Part shown: positions 1 through 8,013 of the stretch, piece by piece | Layout: each line of letters starts with the position of its first letter | How positions within the stretch are numbered: position 1 is the stretch's first letter | Source of the DNA: Flavobacterium sp. ASW18X | Lineage (GTDB): Bacteria; Bacteroidota; Bacteroidia; Flavobacteriales; Flavobacteriaceae | NCBI RefSeq assembly: GCF_005144745.1 | Contig: NZ_SWKK01000017.1 | Coordinates: forward strand, 39,147-103,146 | Length of the DNA stretch: 64,000 nt | Direction: 5' to 3' | Notes under the pieces: model-generated | The model's database searches: none | Seen by the model: only the letters and a program-made list of their open reading frames with translations | Told to the model about the DNA's origin: nothing | Made by a program: the position numbers and the translations under genes

Positions 1-277
1 AAAATAACGCAAACCATTGGCCCGTTTTGCTAGATAGCAAACAGGAATAGTTTTGAGATGTACGTGGAGTGTTCCCTTAGACTGTTGGCGGGATGAATTT
101 TTCGGATTGGTTTCTAAAAACCGTGTATCCAAAACTTAAGATTCTAGAATTACGTTGTTCGTGTAATTTAGGCGTCATATAAGGCAAAGGTAATAAAGAT
201 AAAAGGCTTATCCCAGTACTTTTGCCTTTCCTTAAGACTTTTGTAAATAAGTAACTCATTGAAAATGAGTTGTAATT
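1..277. other. Window-edge stretch without a supported gene
   Basis: I see no convincing gene here. The longest frame is 60 codons on the minus strand (77-259); its translation has no signal peptide, domain or family that I recognise and it is interrupted by stops when extended either way. It could be the tail of a decayed gene that continues beyond the window edge, or simply intergenic DNA. No terminator hairpin with a T-run is visible downstream of the methyltransferase gene that ends at 278. Confidence 0.4.
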
Positions 278-1492
278 TTACTTTTTATCTAACAAAGCCA
301 TATAAAAACCATCATAGCCACTTTCCGAAGCAAATACCTTTTTATCCTTTACGAAGGTAAATGCCGCTCCTTCTTCTGAGCTTAAAAATGCAGCAACTTG
401 GTCATAGTTTTCCTCGGGTAAAATAGAGCAAGTAGCGTATACCATTTTGCCTCCAGGTTTTACCATTTTAGAGTAATTACGGAGAATATTTTGTTGCACG
501 CCTTTAATACGTACTAAAAATTCGGGTTCTAATTTCCATTTGCTATCAGGATTTCTGCGTATTACTCCCAAGCCAGAGCATGGCGCATCTAGCAATAACC
601 GGTCTGCTTTAGCATGTAATTTTTTAATAGACTTGGTGTTTTCTATGACTCTAGGTTCCATATTATGAACACCGTTTCTACGAGCGCGGACCTTTAATTT
701 TTTTAGCTTACTTTCATAAATGTCCATAGCAATGAGCTGTCCTTTGTTTTCCATTAAAGATGCCAAATGCAAGGTTTTGCCACCAGCACCCGCACAAGCA
801 TCTACCACTCGATGACCCGGTTCTACCTGTAAATAGGGAGCAACTAATTGAGAAGATGCGTCTTGAACTTCAAATAAGCCCTCTTTAAATGCTTGAGTAG
901 TAAAAACGTTTTTACGTTCAACAAGTTCTAAGGCAAAAGGGTAGTTCTCTAAAAGTGTAGTTTCTATTTCTTCTTCTGCTAAACGCTGCTGTAGTGTTTC
1001 CCGAGTTACTTTAAGCGTATTTGTACGTAAAATTACGTTCGCCTGCTGATTTAAAGCTCTACTTTCTTTCTCCCAAAGTTTAGCCCCCAAGGCCGCTAAT
1101 GCACGTTCTTCTATCCAATCAGGATAGGATTCTCTTATTTTTCTAGTCTTCGATAATTCATCAAAACGACCTTTAATACGGCGTACTGGAGTGCCATCTA
1201 ATTGTTTCCAATCAGGAATGGGAATACCCCTAAGAACGGCCCAAACAGCAAATAGCCTAAATAAATCTTCTCTGCCAAAAGGCTCGTTCACCTCTGCAAT
1301 AGCGGTATACAGGCGTTTATATCGTACAATCTCATATGTAGTCTCTGCAATAAAACCGCGGTCTCTTGCGCCCCATCGCTTATCATATCGCAATACTTTT
1401 TCAATGACTTTATCAGCATATTCTTCGTCATTAAAAATCATTCCTAGGGCATCTACCACCGCAAAAACCAAGTTTCTATGTAATCGCATCAA
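278..1492 (-). CDS. RsmB/NOL1-NOP2-Sun family RNA (cytosine-5) methyltransferase
   Basis: A 404-residue SAM-dependent methyltransferase that should place a methyl group on C5 of a cytosine in rRNA (RsmB-like; the exact target base is inferred). The SAM-binding motif VDACAGAGGKT lies at about residues 230-240. The two family cysteines are both present: DAPCSG (Cys305) and ATCS (Cys355, normally the catalytic nucleophile). The N-terminal 150 residues are helical and resemble the NusB-like RNA-binding part of RsmB, though shorter than in E. coli. The start MMRLHRN lies about 17 bases after a TAnnTTTG promoter element, which supports it. It is transcribed divergently from the Asp-box lipoprotein gene at 1606. 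Confidence 0.9.
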   Translation of the reverse strand: MMRLHRNLVFAVVDALGMIFNDEEYADKVIEKVLRYDKRWGARDRGFIAETTYEIVRYKRLYTAIAEVNEPFGREDLFRLFAVWAVLRGIPIPDWKQLDGTPVRRIKGRFDELSKTRKIRESYPDWIEERALAALGAKLWEKESRALNQQANVILRTNTLKVTRETLQQRLAEEEIETTLLENYPFALELVERKNVFTTQAFKEGLFEVQDASSQLVAPYLQVEPGHRVVDACAGAGGKTLHLASLMENKGQLIAMDIYESKLKKLKVRARRNGVHNMEPRVIENTKSIKKLHAKADRLLLDAPCSGLGVIRRNPDSKWKLEPEFLVRIKGVQQNILRNYSKMVKPGGKMVYATCSILPEENYDQVAAFLSSEEGAAFTFVKDKKVFASESGYDGFYMALLDKK

Positions 1493-1508
1493 TCTTAAAA
1501 TAAGGATG

Positions 1509-1540
1509 CAAAGGTATCATTTAAGTTTTGTTGTTAGCAA
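1509..1540 (-). promoter_or_regulatory. Bacteroidota-type promoter of the RsmB-like gene
   Basis: On the minus strand TACCTTTG (1516 to 1509) matches the -7 consensus TAnnTTTG, and a TTG (1540 to 1538) sits 21 bases upstream, slightly longer than the usual 19-20. Transcription would begin about 10 bases before the ATG at 1492. Confidence 0.55.
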
Positions 1541-1605
1541 GCTTTATTAAGCTAAGGCACAATATTTAATCGCCAACCCTTATTTTTGAGTAAAACCAAC
1601 TTTTT

Positions 1606-2643
1606 ATGAAAAATAGTATAGCGCTTTTTTCGATTATACTGCTACTTACTTCTTGCAAAAAACAACAAGCAGTAAGATTGCCGTTTAATAGTGTTAAAGT
1701 AGAAGTTGTTTATAAGGATAGCTCAAGTATCCGTGCCATTACGTTTTTAGATAAAAATACCTTAGCTTTTGCTGGTAGTAATGGTCTTTACGGAACTTAC
1801 ACTTTACCTACAGCCGTTTTACGCAGTAATCGTATGCAGTTTGATAATATTGTGCCAGAATTTAGAGCGATAGCCCACAATACTAAAGATTTTTTTATGA
1901 TGAGTGTGGGCTCCCCAGCTTTGTTGTACAAAACGGGAACCAACGGAGAAATGGATTTGGTTTATAGTGAAGAAGGTGAGAATGTTTTTTATGATGCCAT
2001 GGCATTTTGGAATTCAGAAGAAGGTATAGCAGTTGGTGATACTAGTAATGGATGTTTTGCCATACTTATTACAAGAAATGGAGGTGCTAGTTGGAGTAGG
2101 GTAGCCTGCACTAATTTACCCAAAGCAATAGAAGAGGAGGGAGCTTACGCTGCTAGTAATTCTAATATTGTTCTGCTGGGGGATATCACACTGGTAGCTA
2201 CAACAAAACGTTTTTTAAAATCTGTAGATAAAGGAAAAACATGGACAGCCATAGAGACTCCAATCAAAGGCACAACAGATTACCATGGAATGTATAGTAT
2301 GGATTTTTATAATGCTAGTACGGGTTTTGTAATTGGGGGCGATTTTGCGCAACCAGAAGGTAACGCTGCCAATAAGGCGTTAACCAAAGATGGCGGAAAT
2401 ACGTGGCAACTGGTAGCAGATGGTAAAAATCCTGGATATAAAAGTTGTGTTCAATTTGTACCCCATAGCGATGGGAAAGAATTAGTTAGCGTTGGTTTTA
2501 ATGGAATAAATTACAGTGTAGACCAAGGTCATACATGGAAAACATTATCAGAAGAAGGTTTTTATACGCTAAGATTTTTAAATGATTCTATTGCTTATGC
2601 TGCAGGTAAAGGACGCATAGCAAAATTGAGTTTTAAACAGTGA
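1606..2643 (+). CDS. Lipoprotein with Asp-box (BNR/Ycf48-like) repeats, beta-propeller
   Basis: A 345-residue exported lipoprotein: the leader MKNSIALFSIILLLTSC ends in a lipobox with Cys17. Four Asp-box type motifs (S/T-x-D-x-G-x-T/S-W) are visible: RNGGASW, VDKGKTW, KDGGNTW and VDQGHTW, the pattern of BNR/sialidase-fold and Ycf48-like propellers. Flavobacterial relatives are often annotated as oxidoreductases or photosystem II stability-like proteins, but no catalytic residues are evident, so a binding or assembly role at the cell envelope is the most that can be inferred. It is followed 58 bases later by the desaturase gene on the same strand. Confidence 0.75.
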   Translation: MKNSIALFSIILLLTSCKKQQAVRLPFNSVKVEVVYKDSSSIRAITFLDKNTLAFAGSNGLYGTYTLPTAVLRSNRMQFDNIVPEFRAIAHNTKDFFMMSVGSPALLYKTGTNGEMDLVYSEEGENVFYDAMAFWNSEEGIAVGDTSNGCFAILITRNGGASWSRVACTNLPKAIEEEGAYAASNSNIVLLGDITLVATTKRFLKSVDKGKTWTAIETPIKGTTDYHGMYSMDFYNASTGFVIGGDFAQPEGNAANKALTKDGGNTWQLVADGKNPGYKSCVQFVPHSDGKELVSVGFNGINYSVDQGHTWKTLSEEGFYTLRFLNDSIAYAAGKGRIAKLSFKQ

Positions 2644-2701
2644 TAACTAGAAGGTTTAAAACTAAACCGATTTTTTTAACGTTTTAGAATAAAATTTTAG
2701 G

Positions 2702-3484
2702 ATGACTCATGATGAAATTTTAAAAAAAGTTGCTTGGAAGGATTTGAGGAAATTGACGTTAAAGGAGATGTTAATTGAAAACAATTTGACCATTCCTTGG
2801 GCTTTAATATCTTGGACTTTGGCCTGGTATGGCTATTACTGGATTGCCTTACCATTTTCTGGCTTTTTCTTTTTAACAGCCTTAAGGCAAGTGCATAATG
2901 GATTTCATAATTCTTTAGGGACCAACAAATTTTTAACGTGGTTAAGTTTATACTTAAATAGTATACTTATGGTGGTTTCTATCCATGCGGTAAAGTTTAA
3001 TCACTTAAGACATCATAAATATTGCTTAACAGAGAAAGACCAAGAAGGCAAGTCTGCACATATGACGTGGTATGGTGCTATATTATATGGTCCCATTCAT
3101 ATTTTTAAAATTCACCAGATTACTTGGAAGATAGGAAACAAAAAATACAGAAGAAATATGCTTTTGAAGCTAGTTTCTATATGCATTGCTGTAACCTTGG
3201 TTTTTTATTTAGAAATACATTGGTTAATGTATCACATGATAGTCATGTTAATAGGTGAATTCTTAATGTCCTTTTTTGCTGTATGGACTGTACACCACGA
3301 TACCCATGATAACCCGGAGTTTGCAAGAACGCAAAGAGGTGGGTGGAAAAACAAGCTTACTTTTAGTATGTTTTACCATTTAGAACATCATTTATTCCCT
3401 GCGGTACCCACTATTAAATTGCCAGTGTTAGCAAAACGAATAGATGATGCGCTACCAGAATTAGAGAAAAAACAAACGTTTTAG
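2702..3484 (+). CDS. Membrane fatty acid desaturase family protein
   Basis: A 260-residue integral membrane di-iron oxygenase. The histidine clusters of the desaturase/hydroxylase superfamily are intact: HNGFH (65-69), HLRHH (101-105), HHDTHD (198-203) and HLEHH (226-230). Hydrophobic segments at about 30-60, 78-98 and 155-195 give the expected hairpin topology with His boxes on the cytoplasmic face. The family introduces double bonds or hydroxyls into acyl chains, carotenoids or sphingolipids, and the substrate cannot be read from the sequence. The cupin gene begins 12 bases downstream, so the two are probably co-transcribed. Confidence 0.82.
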   Translation: MTHDEILKKVAWKDLRKLTLKEMLIENNLTIPWALISWTLAWYGYYWIALPFSGFFFLTALRQVHNGFHNSLGTNKFLTWLSLYLNSILMVVSIHAVKFNHLRHHKYCLTEKDQEGKSAHMTWYGAILYGPIHIFKIHQITWKIGNKKYRRNMLLKLVSICIAVTLVFYLEIHWLMYHMIVMLIGEFLMSFFAVWTVHHDTHDNPEFARTQRGGWKNKLTFSMFYHLEHHLFPAVPTIKLPVLAKRIDDALPELEKKQTF

Positions 3485-3496
3485 CTGTAATTTTCT

Positions 3497-4030
3497 ATGA
3501 AGGCAACCACTTTTAAAAACCCTTATATAAAGGACGAAATCTCGATTTTAGAGGATGCCTCCTCAGTGCTACGCTTTAGAACTATTGTAGAGCCTAAAGG
3601 AGGACAAAAGGAATTGCATTTTCATTCTAGAATAACGGAGGAGTTTTTGGTAGAAAATGGTGTACTGACTTTAGAAACAAATGAAGGAAGTACGCAATTA
3701 AAGGCCAATCAAAAAATAGCTGTAAAACCATTTACGCCACATCGGTTTTATAATGAAGGTAAGAATGCTACGCAATTTGTGGTTACAGTAAAAAATCCTG
3801 ATTGCTTGAGTGATGGATTGCGAATTATGTACGGGTTAGTAAGGGATACAAAGATTGGTAAAAACGGGCTCCCCAAGAATATATTAAAAAGTGTGGTTGC
3901 CTTGTACATGATGGATGCTTATAGTGCAAAACTACCTTACACTTTACAACGATTGGGATTTTCTATGTTAAACGGTATCGCTATGGTTTTGGGGTATAAA
4001 AAACAGTTATTACTAGCGTATGGCAAATAA
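3497..4030 (+). CDS. Cupin-domain protein
   Basis: A 177-residue protein with a single cupin barrel in its N-terminal two thirds. The two cupin motifs are recognisable: ELHFHSRITEEFLVENG (motif 1, metal-type His, His and Glu) and PFTPHRFYN (motif 2 with its His). The C-terminal 50 residues are hydrophobic and may pack on a membrane or partner. No signal peptide. Tight linkage to the desaturase (12 bases) suggests a shared process such as lipid or hydrocarbon modification, but that is inference from neighbourhood only. Enzyme activity (isomerase, dioxygenase) or a sensory role are equally possible. Confidence 0.72.
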   Translation: MKATTFKNPYIKDEISILEDASSVLRFRTIVEPKGGQKELHFHSRITEEFLVENGVLTLETNEGSTQLKANQKIAVKPFTPHRFYNEGKNATQFVVTVKNPDCLSDGLRIMYGLVRDTKIGKNGLPKNILKSVVALYMMDAYSAKLPYTLQRLGFSMLNGIAMVLGYKKQLLLAYGK

Positions 4031-4074
4031 AAATAGGAGCAGTTTATACCGCTCCCATTCCCATCAATCAAACA

Positions 4075-4452
4075 TCAAAAATAAACAGATAGTAATGGGT
4101 GTTGCACATTAACTACCACAAAATTTCTACCTGTTTTCTTGTAAAATACTCCTCTATATTTAAAAAGTCTTTTTCCGTTTACAATCACTACTTTTCTGGC
4201 TCTTGGTAAGCGATTTATGGTTAAACCTGTTGGTGCAGATACCACTACATACTTTTTGTTATTTACATTGTACCAAACTCCATCTGCAAAATAAAAACGG
4301 GTATTTTTATGTACTACAATTTTAGGTTTACGTATTGTGGTTACTACAGTTCCTGTTCTAGGGTAGGTTCTAATTACCGTAGTTTGGGCAGTTGTCATCA
4401 GCATACCACCTAATAAAAATAGCACTATAAAAACATTCTTTACATTTTTCAT
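4075..4452 (-). CDS. Small exported protein, DUF6515-like
   Basis: A 125-residue protein with a clear Sec signal peptide (first 22 residues, ending TTAQ). The mature part is basic and rich in Val, Tyr and Arg, with two similar beta segments around YFADGVWYNVNNKKYVVV and LFKYRGVFYKKTGRNFVVV; the pattern F/Y-x-G-V-W/F-Y recurs. This resembles DUF6515-type periplasmic proteins of Bacteroidota, whose function is unknown. It stands alone, downstream of the terminator of the ECF sigma operon and convergent with the cupin gene. Confidence 0.6.
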   Translation of the reverse strand: MKNVKNVFIVLFLLGGMLMTTAQTTVIRTYPRTGTVVTTIRKPKIVVHKNTRFYFADGVWYNVNNKKYVVVSAPTGLTINRLPRARKVVIVNGKRLFKYRGVFYKKTGRNFVVVNVQHPLLSVYF

Positions 4453-4511
4453 GACTACAATTTTTATGGTTTGTATATGTAAGACTGTAAAAATGAAAAA
4501 AGGTTTAAATA

Positions 4512-4538
4512 AAAAGAGAGACGTTAAGTCTCTCTTTT
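4512..4538 (-). terminator. Rho-independent terminator of the ECF sigma operon
   Basis: A 10-bp perfect inverted repeat (4513-4522 with 4528-4537, AAAGAGAGAC and its complement, 5-base loop) is followed on the minus strand by a T-run (4515 to 4511). It lies 20 bases after the stop codon at 4558. Confidence 0.8.
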
Positions 4539-4557
4539 ACTGCAATCCATATATGGT

Positions 4558-5007
4558 TTAATTGCCGCGCCTTAGTCTAAATTGCTGAATAAGTTTTCTT
4601 TTAAAGTTTTCTTCTGTTTTTAAAAGAAGTATAATTTTTTTCTCAGGAATAGCAGTCTTCAATTTTTGCACATATACTTTTCCAGATTTATATCTTTCTT
4701 CGTGCATGGCCTCTAATTCTTTCAATAATTGGCTAGCTTGTGCGTCTGACAGCGTTGCCGCATCTGCACTATTTCTTCCAAAGTATTTACGCTCTTTTTG
4801 CCTTAGCAAATCAGCAGTATCCTCGTGTTCATTATATATAGGCCAAAACTTTTCGGCCTCTTTTGGCGTTAACGCTAGCTTTTCTGATATAAAAGCAATT
4901 TTCAAAGATTTTATACGGTCTCTGCCTTCTTCTTGTGCTTGTAATTTTGGGCTAACAAACACTACGCCAAGAACTAAGCTGAGTAATAGTTTATTCAAAT
5001 AATTCAT
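4558..5007 (-). CDS. Spy/CpxP-like periplasmic protein of an ECF sigma operon
   Basis: A 149-residue exported protein; the leader ends near VSPKLQAQ (about residue 25). The mature chain is helical and carries the LTxxE/Q-type segment LALTPKEAEKFWPIYNEHED, typical of Spy/CpxP-like and 'sensor of ECF-type sigma factor' proteins of Flavobacteriia. Such proteins bind unfolded or metal-stressed envelope components. It overlaps the upstream anti-sigma-like gene by 17 bases and is the last gene of the three-gene operon, before a strong terminator. A role in sensing envelope state for the sigma factor is inferred from context. Confidence 0.72.
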   Translation of the reverse strand: MNYLNKLLLSLVLGVVFVSPKLQAQEEGRDRIKSLKIAFISEKLALTPKEAEKFWPIYNEHEDTADLLRQKERKYFGRNSADAATLSDAQASQLLKELEAMHEERYKSGKVYVQKLKTAIPEKKIILLLKTEENFKRKLIQQFRLRRGN

Positions 5008-5527
5008 AATCCAGATTTAAGTCTTCTAATTCGTCTACATTTTCATCTAAGTACTCCAAGATGGCATCACTTTCTAAGGATTCATCTACAAAAAGTGTAT
5101 TGCCAAGTGCTTCTGTGGGTAAAAGGGAAGCAAGTTCATAAGAGGTTAATTCGTCTGTGTTTGCTTGTAAATACTCTTGTATTTCTGTCGCAGCCAAGCC
5201 ATCAAAATTAACTAGTTCTTTATTTGTTTTGGGCTGTGTACTAAAATACAGTGTTATCAGCAAAGCAAGAGAGGCTGCTACAGCAAGCCATTTTTTGTAG
5301 CTGTTGATGGCTATTATTTTTGGGGCTGTATTGAGTTCTACTACTTTTGCTGTATTGGCATACACGGTTTCTAAATAATCTTCTGGAATGCTAAAACCGT
5401 CCGTTTTTGGAATAATGCTGTTGGTCTTAGATTCTTCCTCATTAGCAATCCTATCCATTAATCGTTGGTTGAACTGCTCAAAGTAGCCCTCTGGTAATTG
5501 ATGCGATTTATCTTTATCCTTTTTCAT
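4991..5527 (-). CDS. Probable anti-sigma factor, single-pass membrane protein
   Basis: A 178-residue protein with a soluble charged N-terminal part (1-77), one membrane segment (about 79-95, WLAVAASLALLITLYF) and an acidic C-terminal part rich in Glu, Asp and Leu. The gene lies between an ECF sigma factor and a Spy-like protein, the usual place for the anti-sigma factor. No zinc-binding HxxxCxxC motif is present, so it is not a ZAS-domain anti-sigma; the regions LPEGYFEQFNQRL and IPEDYLETVYA recur in flavobacterial proteins of this kind. Inhibition of the neighbouring sigma factor is inferred from position. Confidence 0.6.
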   Translation of the reverse strand: MKKDKDKSHQLPEGYFEQFNQRLMDRIANEEESKTNSIIPKTDGFSIPEDYLETVYANTAKVVELNTAPKIIAINSYKKWLAVAASLALLITLYFSTQPKTNKELVNFDGLAATEIQEYLQANTDELTSYELASLLPTEALGNTLFVDESLESDAILEYLDENVDELEDLNLDYELFE

Positions 5528-5559
5528 TTTTCTATTAGACCCTTTTTCATTCTATTGGT

Positions 5560-6102
5560 TTAATGCGCTTTAAGGTACGCTTCAATTTTTTTGGTAGCCA
5601 AATGGTATGATGTTTTTAAGGCTCCTACCGATGTTTCTAAAATTTCTGAAATTTCTTCGTATTTCATTTCTTGAAAATATTTCATATTAAAAACCATTTT
5701 TTGTTTATCGGGTAGGGTGGCCAAGGCTTTTTGTAATTTAAGCTGAATGGCATCACCCTCAAAATAGACATCTGCCTCTAGATTCTCAACCAAATACGCT
5801 TGCATTTCTGTTGTGCTTTTTCCTAGTTTTTTAGATTTTTTTTCTAGAAAAGTAAGCGACTCATTTGTTGCGATGCGATACATCCAAGAATACAATTTGC
5901 TGTTGGCTTTAAAACCCTCAATGTTACGGTATACCTTAATAAATGTATTCTGTAGCACATCATCTGCATCATCATGATTTAACACAATTCTGCGAATGTG
6001 CCAATACAGCCGTTCTTTGTAATGGTTTACCAACACCTCAAAGGCTTTACCTTGGGTTTCTTTGTTTTTTAGCTCTGCAACTAATGTTTCTTCTACAACC
6101 AA
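5560..6102 (-). CDS. ECF-type RNA polymerase sigma factor
   Basis: A 180-residue sigma-70 family protein of group 4. Region 2 contains DDADDVLQNTFIKVYRNI and FKANSKLYSWMYRIATNE, and region 4 has the helix-turn-helix LPDKQKMVFNMKYFQEMKYEEISEIL. The start codon is TTG (6102-6100): an upstream in-frame stop at 6129-6127 limits extension and no ATG occurs before region 2. The anti-sigma-like gene follows after 32 bases. Autoregulation of the operon is usual for this class but no target promoter can be named here. Confidence 0.87.
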   Translation of the reverse strand: MVVEETLVAELKNKETQGKAFEVLVNHYKERLYWHIRRIVLNHDDADDVLQNTFIKVYRNIEGFKANSKLYSWMYRIATNESLTFLEKKSKKLGKSTTEMQAYLVENLEADVYFEGDAIQLKLQKALATLPDKQKMVFNMKYFQEMKYEEISEILETSVGALKTSYHLATKKIEAYLKAH

Positions 6103-6186
6103 AAAAAGATGTTTTACCCTTTGACCTTAAATTTAGGAAAAGGTTTAAAACGAAGTCTAAAATTTCTTATTGAACGTTTATACTAG

Positions 6187-8013
6187 CTAGGCCAGATTTT
6201 GCATCTCTACCAACCTTTTATAACCCTTATTGGATTTGAGAAGTTCTTCATGTGTGCCTTGTTCTAAGATTTTACCTTTTTGCATGACCACGATGAGGTC
6301 TGCATTTTGGATGGTAGAAAGCCTGTGTGCAATAACCAAAGAAGTTCTATTTTGCATCATTTTCTCCAAGGCATCTTGCACCAAACGTTCACTTTCGGTG
6401 TCTAGGGCAGAAGTAGCCTCATCTAACACCATGATTGGTGGATTTTTAAGTACAGCACGAGCAATGGATAAACGTTGTTTTTGACCGCCACTTAGTTTGT
6501 TGCCACTATCTCCAATATTGGTATTGTAGCCATTTGGCAAATCCATAATAAAATCATGTGCATTGGCAATTTTTGCGGCAGCGATAATTTCTTCATCAGT
6601 AGCATTTTCTTTACCTAGGGCAATATTGTTTTTAACCGTATCATTAAAGAGGATAGAGTCTTGTGTAACTAAGCCCATAAGTCCACGGACAGACTTTTTG
6701 GTAAAATCTTTAATGTTGGTTCCGTCTATTAAAATTTCGCCATCATTAACATCATAAAAACGCGTGATGAGGTTGGCCACGGTACTTTTTCCACTACCGG
6801 ATTGTCCCACAAGAGCTACTGTTTTTCCTTTTTCAATGGTTAGGTTGAAATTTTTTAGCACATATTCATCTTCATATTTAAAGGAAATATTATCAATCTT
6901 CAAAGCTTTGGTGAAAGTGTCCTGTTGAATAGGGTTATCTATTTCGGAAATAGGGTTTTCCGTTTCTAAGACTTCTAAAACACGTTCTGCAGCAGCATTT
7001 CCTTTTTTAACTCCGTAAGATGCTTTACTTATTGCTTTCGCTGGCGTTAAAATTTGGTAAGACAAAGCCATGTAGGTAATAAAAAGTTCTGCTTCAAGTG
7101 TTTTTTCAACAAGAACCATTTGTCCACCGTACCATAGAATTACACCAATGGCTGCAATTCCGAAAAATTCACTGGTTGGGGAAGCCAAGTTTTGTCTGTT
7201 TAGCAAACTGTTCGAAAAACTAAAAAATCTTTTCGTAGAAGACTGAAATTTTCTGGCGAATACAGATTCTGCATTAAACGCTTTTATAACTCTAAGTCCG
7301 CCCAAAGTTTCCTCTAAAATGGATAAGAAGTAGCCTTGCTCTTGCTGAACTTTGTCCGATTTACGTTTTAACGATTTACCAATCAAGGAGATTAAGAATC
7401 CAGATAACGGAAGAAACAGAAAAACGAACAATGTAAGTTTCGGGCTAATGGTGAGCATTGCTATAATTGTAAAAATTATAGTTAAGGGCTCTCTAACGAT
7501 TAGCTCCAATATAGATAGAAACGAATGTTGAATTTCTAATACATCTGAAGTTATACGCGCAATAGTATCGCCCTTACGTTTTTCAGAATAATAGGATATA
7601 GGTAATTCTACAGTCTTATTATATAGTTCATTACGTAAATCTTTAAGGACACCGTTACGTAGAAACGTAATAAAATACATGGCTAAATAATTGAAAAGAT
7701 TCTTTAATAGAAACATGGTAATAATTAGCCCAACCATGTACATAAGAACTTCGCCCGAATCGGTTTTTTGGCTTTGTTCTGTTATGTAAAAGTTTAGAGA
7801 ATCTGTTACATAATCTTTTAGATTGGTTATACCACTCCATTTTGGTTTGGTAAATATTTTTTCCGTTTGGTTAAAAAGCACGTTCAACATTGGAAATAAT
7901 GATATCATTGCCAATGTTGAAAAAAGTGCGTAAAAGATGTTAGATATAATGTTTAAAATTGCATATATCTTGTAAGGCTTCGCAAAGCGAAGAATCTTTT
8001 TGAAATAGTTCAT
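6187..8013 (-). CDS. ABC exporter, MsbA/multidrug type (fused permease and ATPase)
   Basis: A 608-residue half-transporter that acts as a homodimer in the inner membrane. Six membrane segments occupy roughly residues 15-330. The nucleotide-binding domain has Walker A GQSGSGKST, Q-loop LVTQDSILF, signature LSGGQKQR, Walker B IMVLDEAT and the switch His in VIAHRLS. MsbA-like proteins flip lipid A core or phospholipids; drug export cannot be excluded. The ATG shares one base with the stop of the upstream phosphohexomutase gene (TAATG), so the two are translationally coupled, an arrangement compatible with a role in envelope glycolipid supply. Confidence 0.88.
   Translation of the reverse strand: MNYFKKILRFAKPYKIYAILNIISNIFYALFSTLAMISLFPMLNVLFNQTEKIFTKPKWSGITNLKDYVTDSLNFYITEQSQKTDSGEVLMYMVGLIITMFLLKNLFNYLAMYFITFLRNGVLKDLRNELYNKTVELPISYYSEKRKGDTIARITSDVLEIQHSFLSILELIVREPLTIIFTIIAMLTISPKLTLFVFLFLPLSGFLISLIGKSLKRKSDKVQQEQGYFLSILEETLGGLRVIKAFNAESVFARKFQSSTKRFFSFSNSLLNRQNLASPTSEFFGIAAIGVILWYGGQMVLVEKTLEAELFITYMALSYQILTPAKAISKASYGVKKGNAAAERVLEVLETENPISEIDNPIQQDTFTKALKIDNISFKYEDEYVLKNFNLTIEKGKTVALVGQSGSGKSTVANLITRFYDVNDGEILIDGTNIKDFTKKSVRGLMGLVTQDSILFNDTVKNNIALGKENATDEEIIAAAKIANAHDFIMDLPNGYNTNIGDSGNKLSGGQKQRLSIARAVLKNPPIMVLDEATSALDTESERLVQDALEKMMQNRTSLVIAHRLSTIQNADLIVVMQKGKILEQGTHEELLKSNKGYKRLVEMQNLA

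Noticed and set aside
1191..1550. 119-codon plus-strand frame opposite the RsmB-like gene
   Set aside because: It is antisense to a well-conserved methyltransferase and its translation has no domain or signal.
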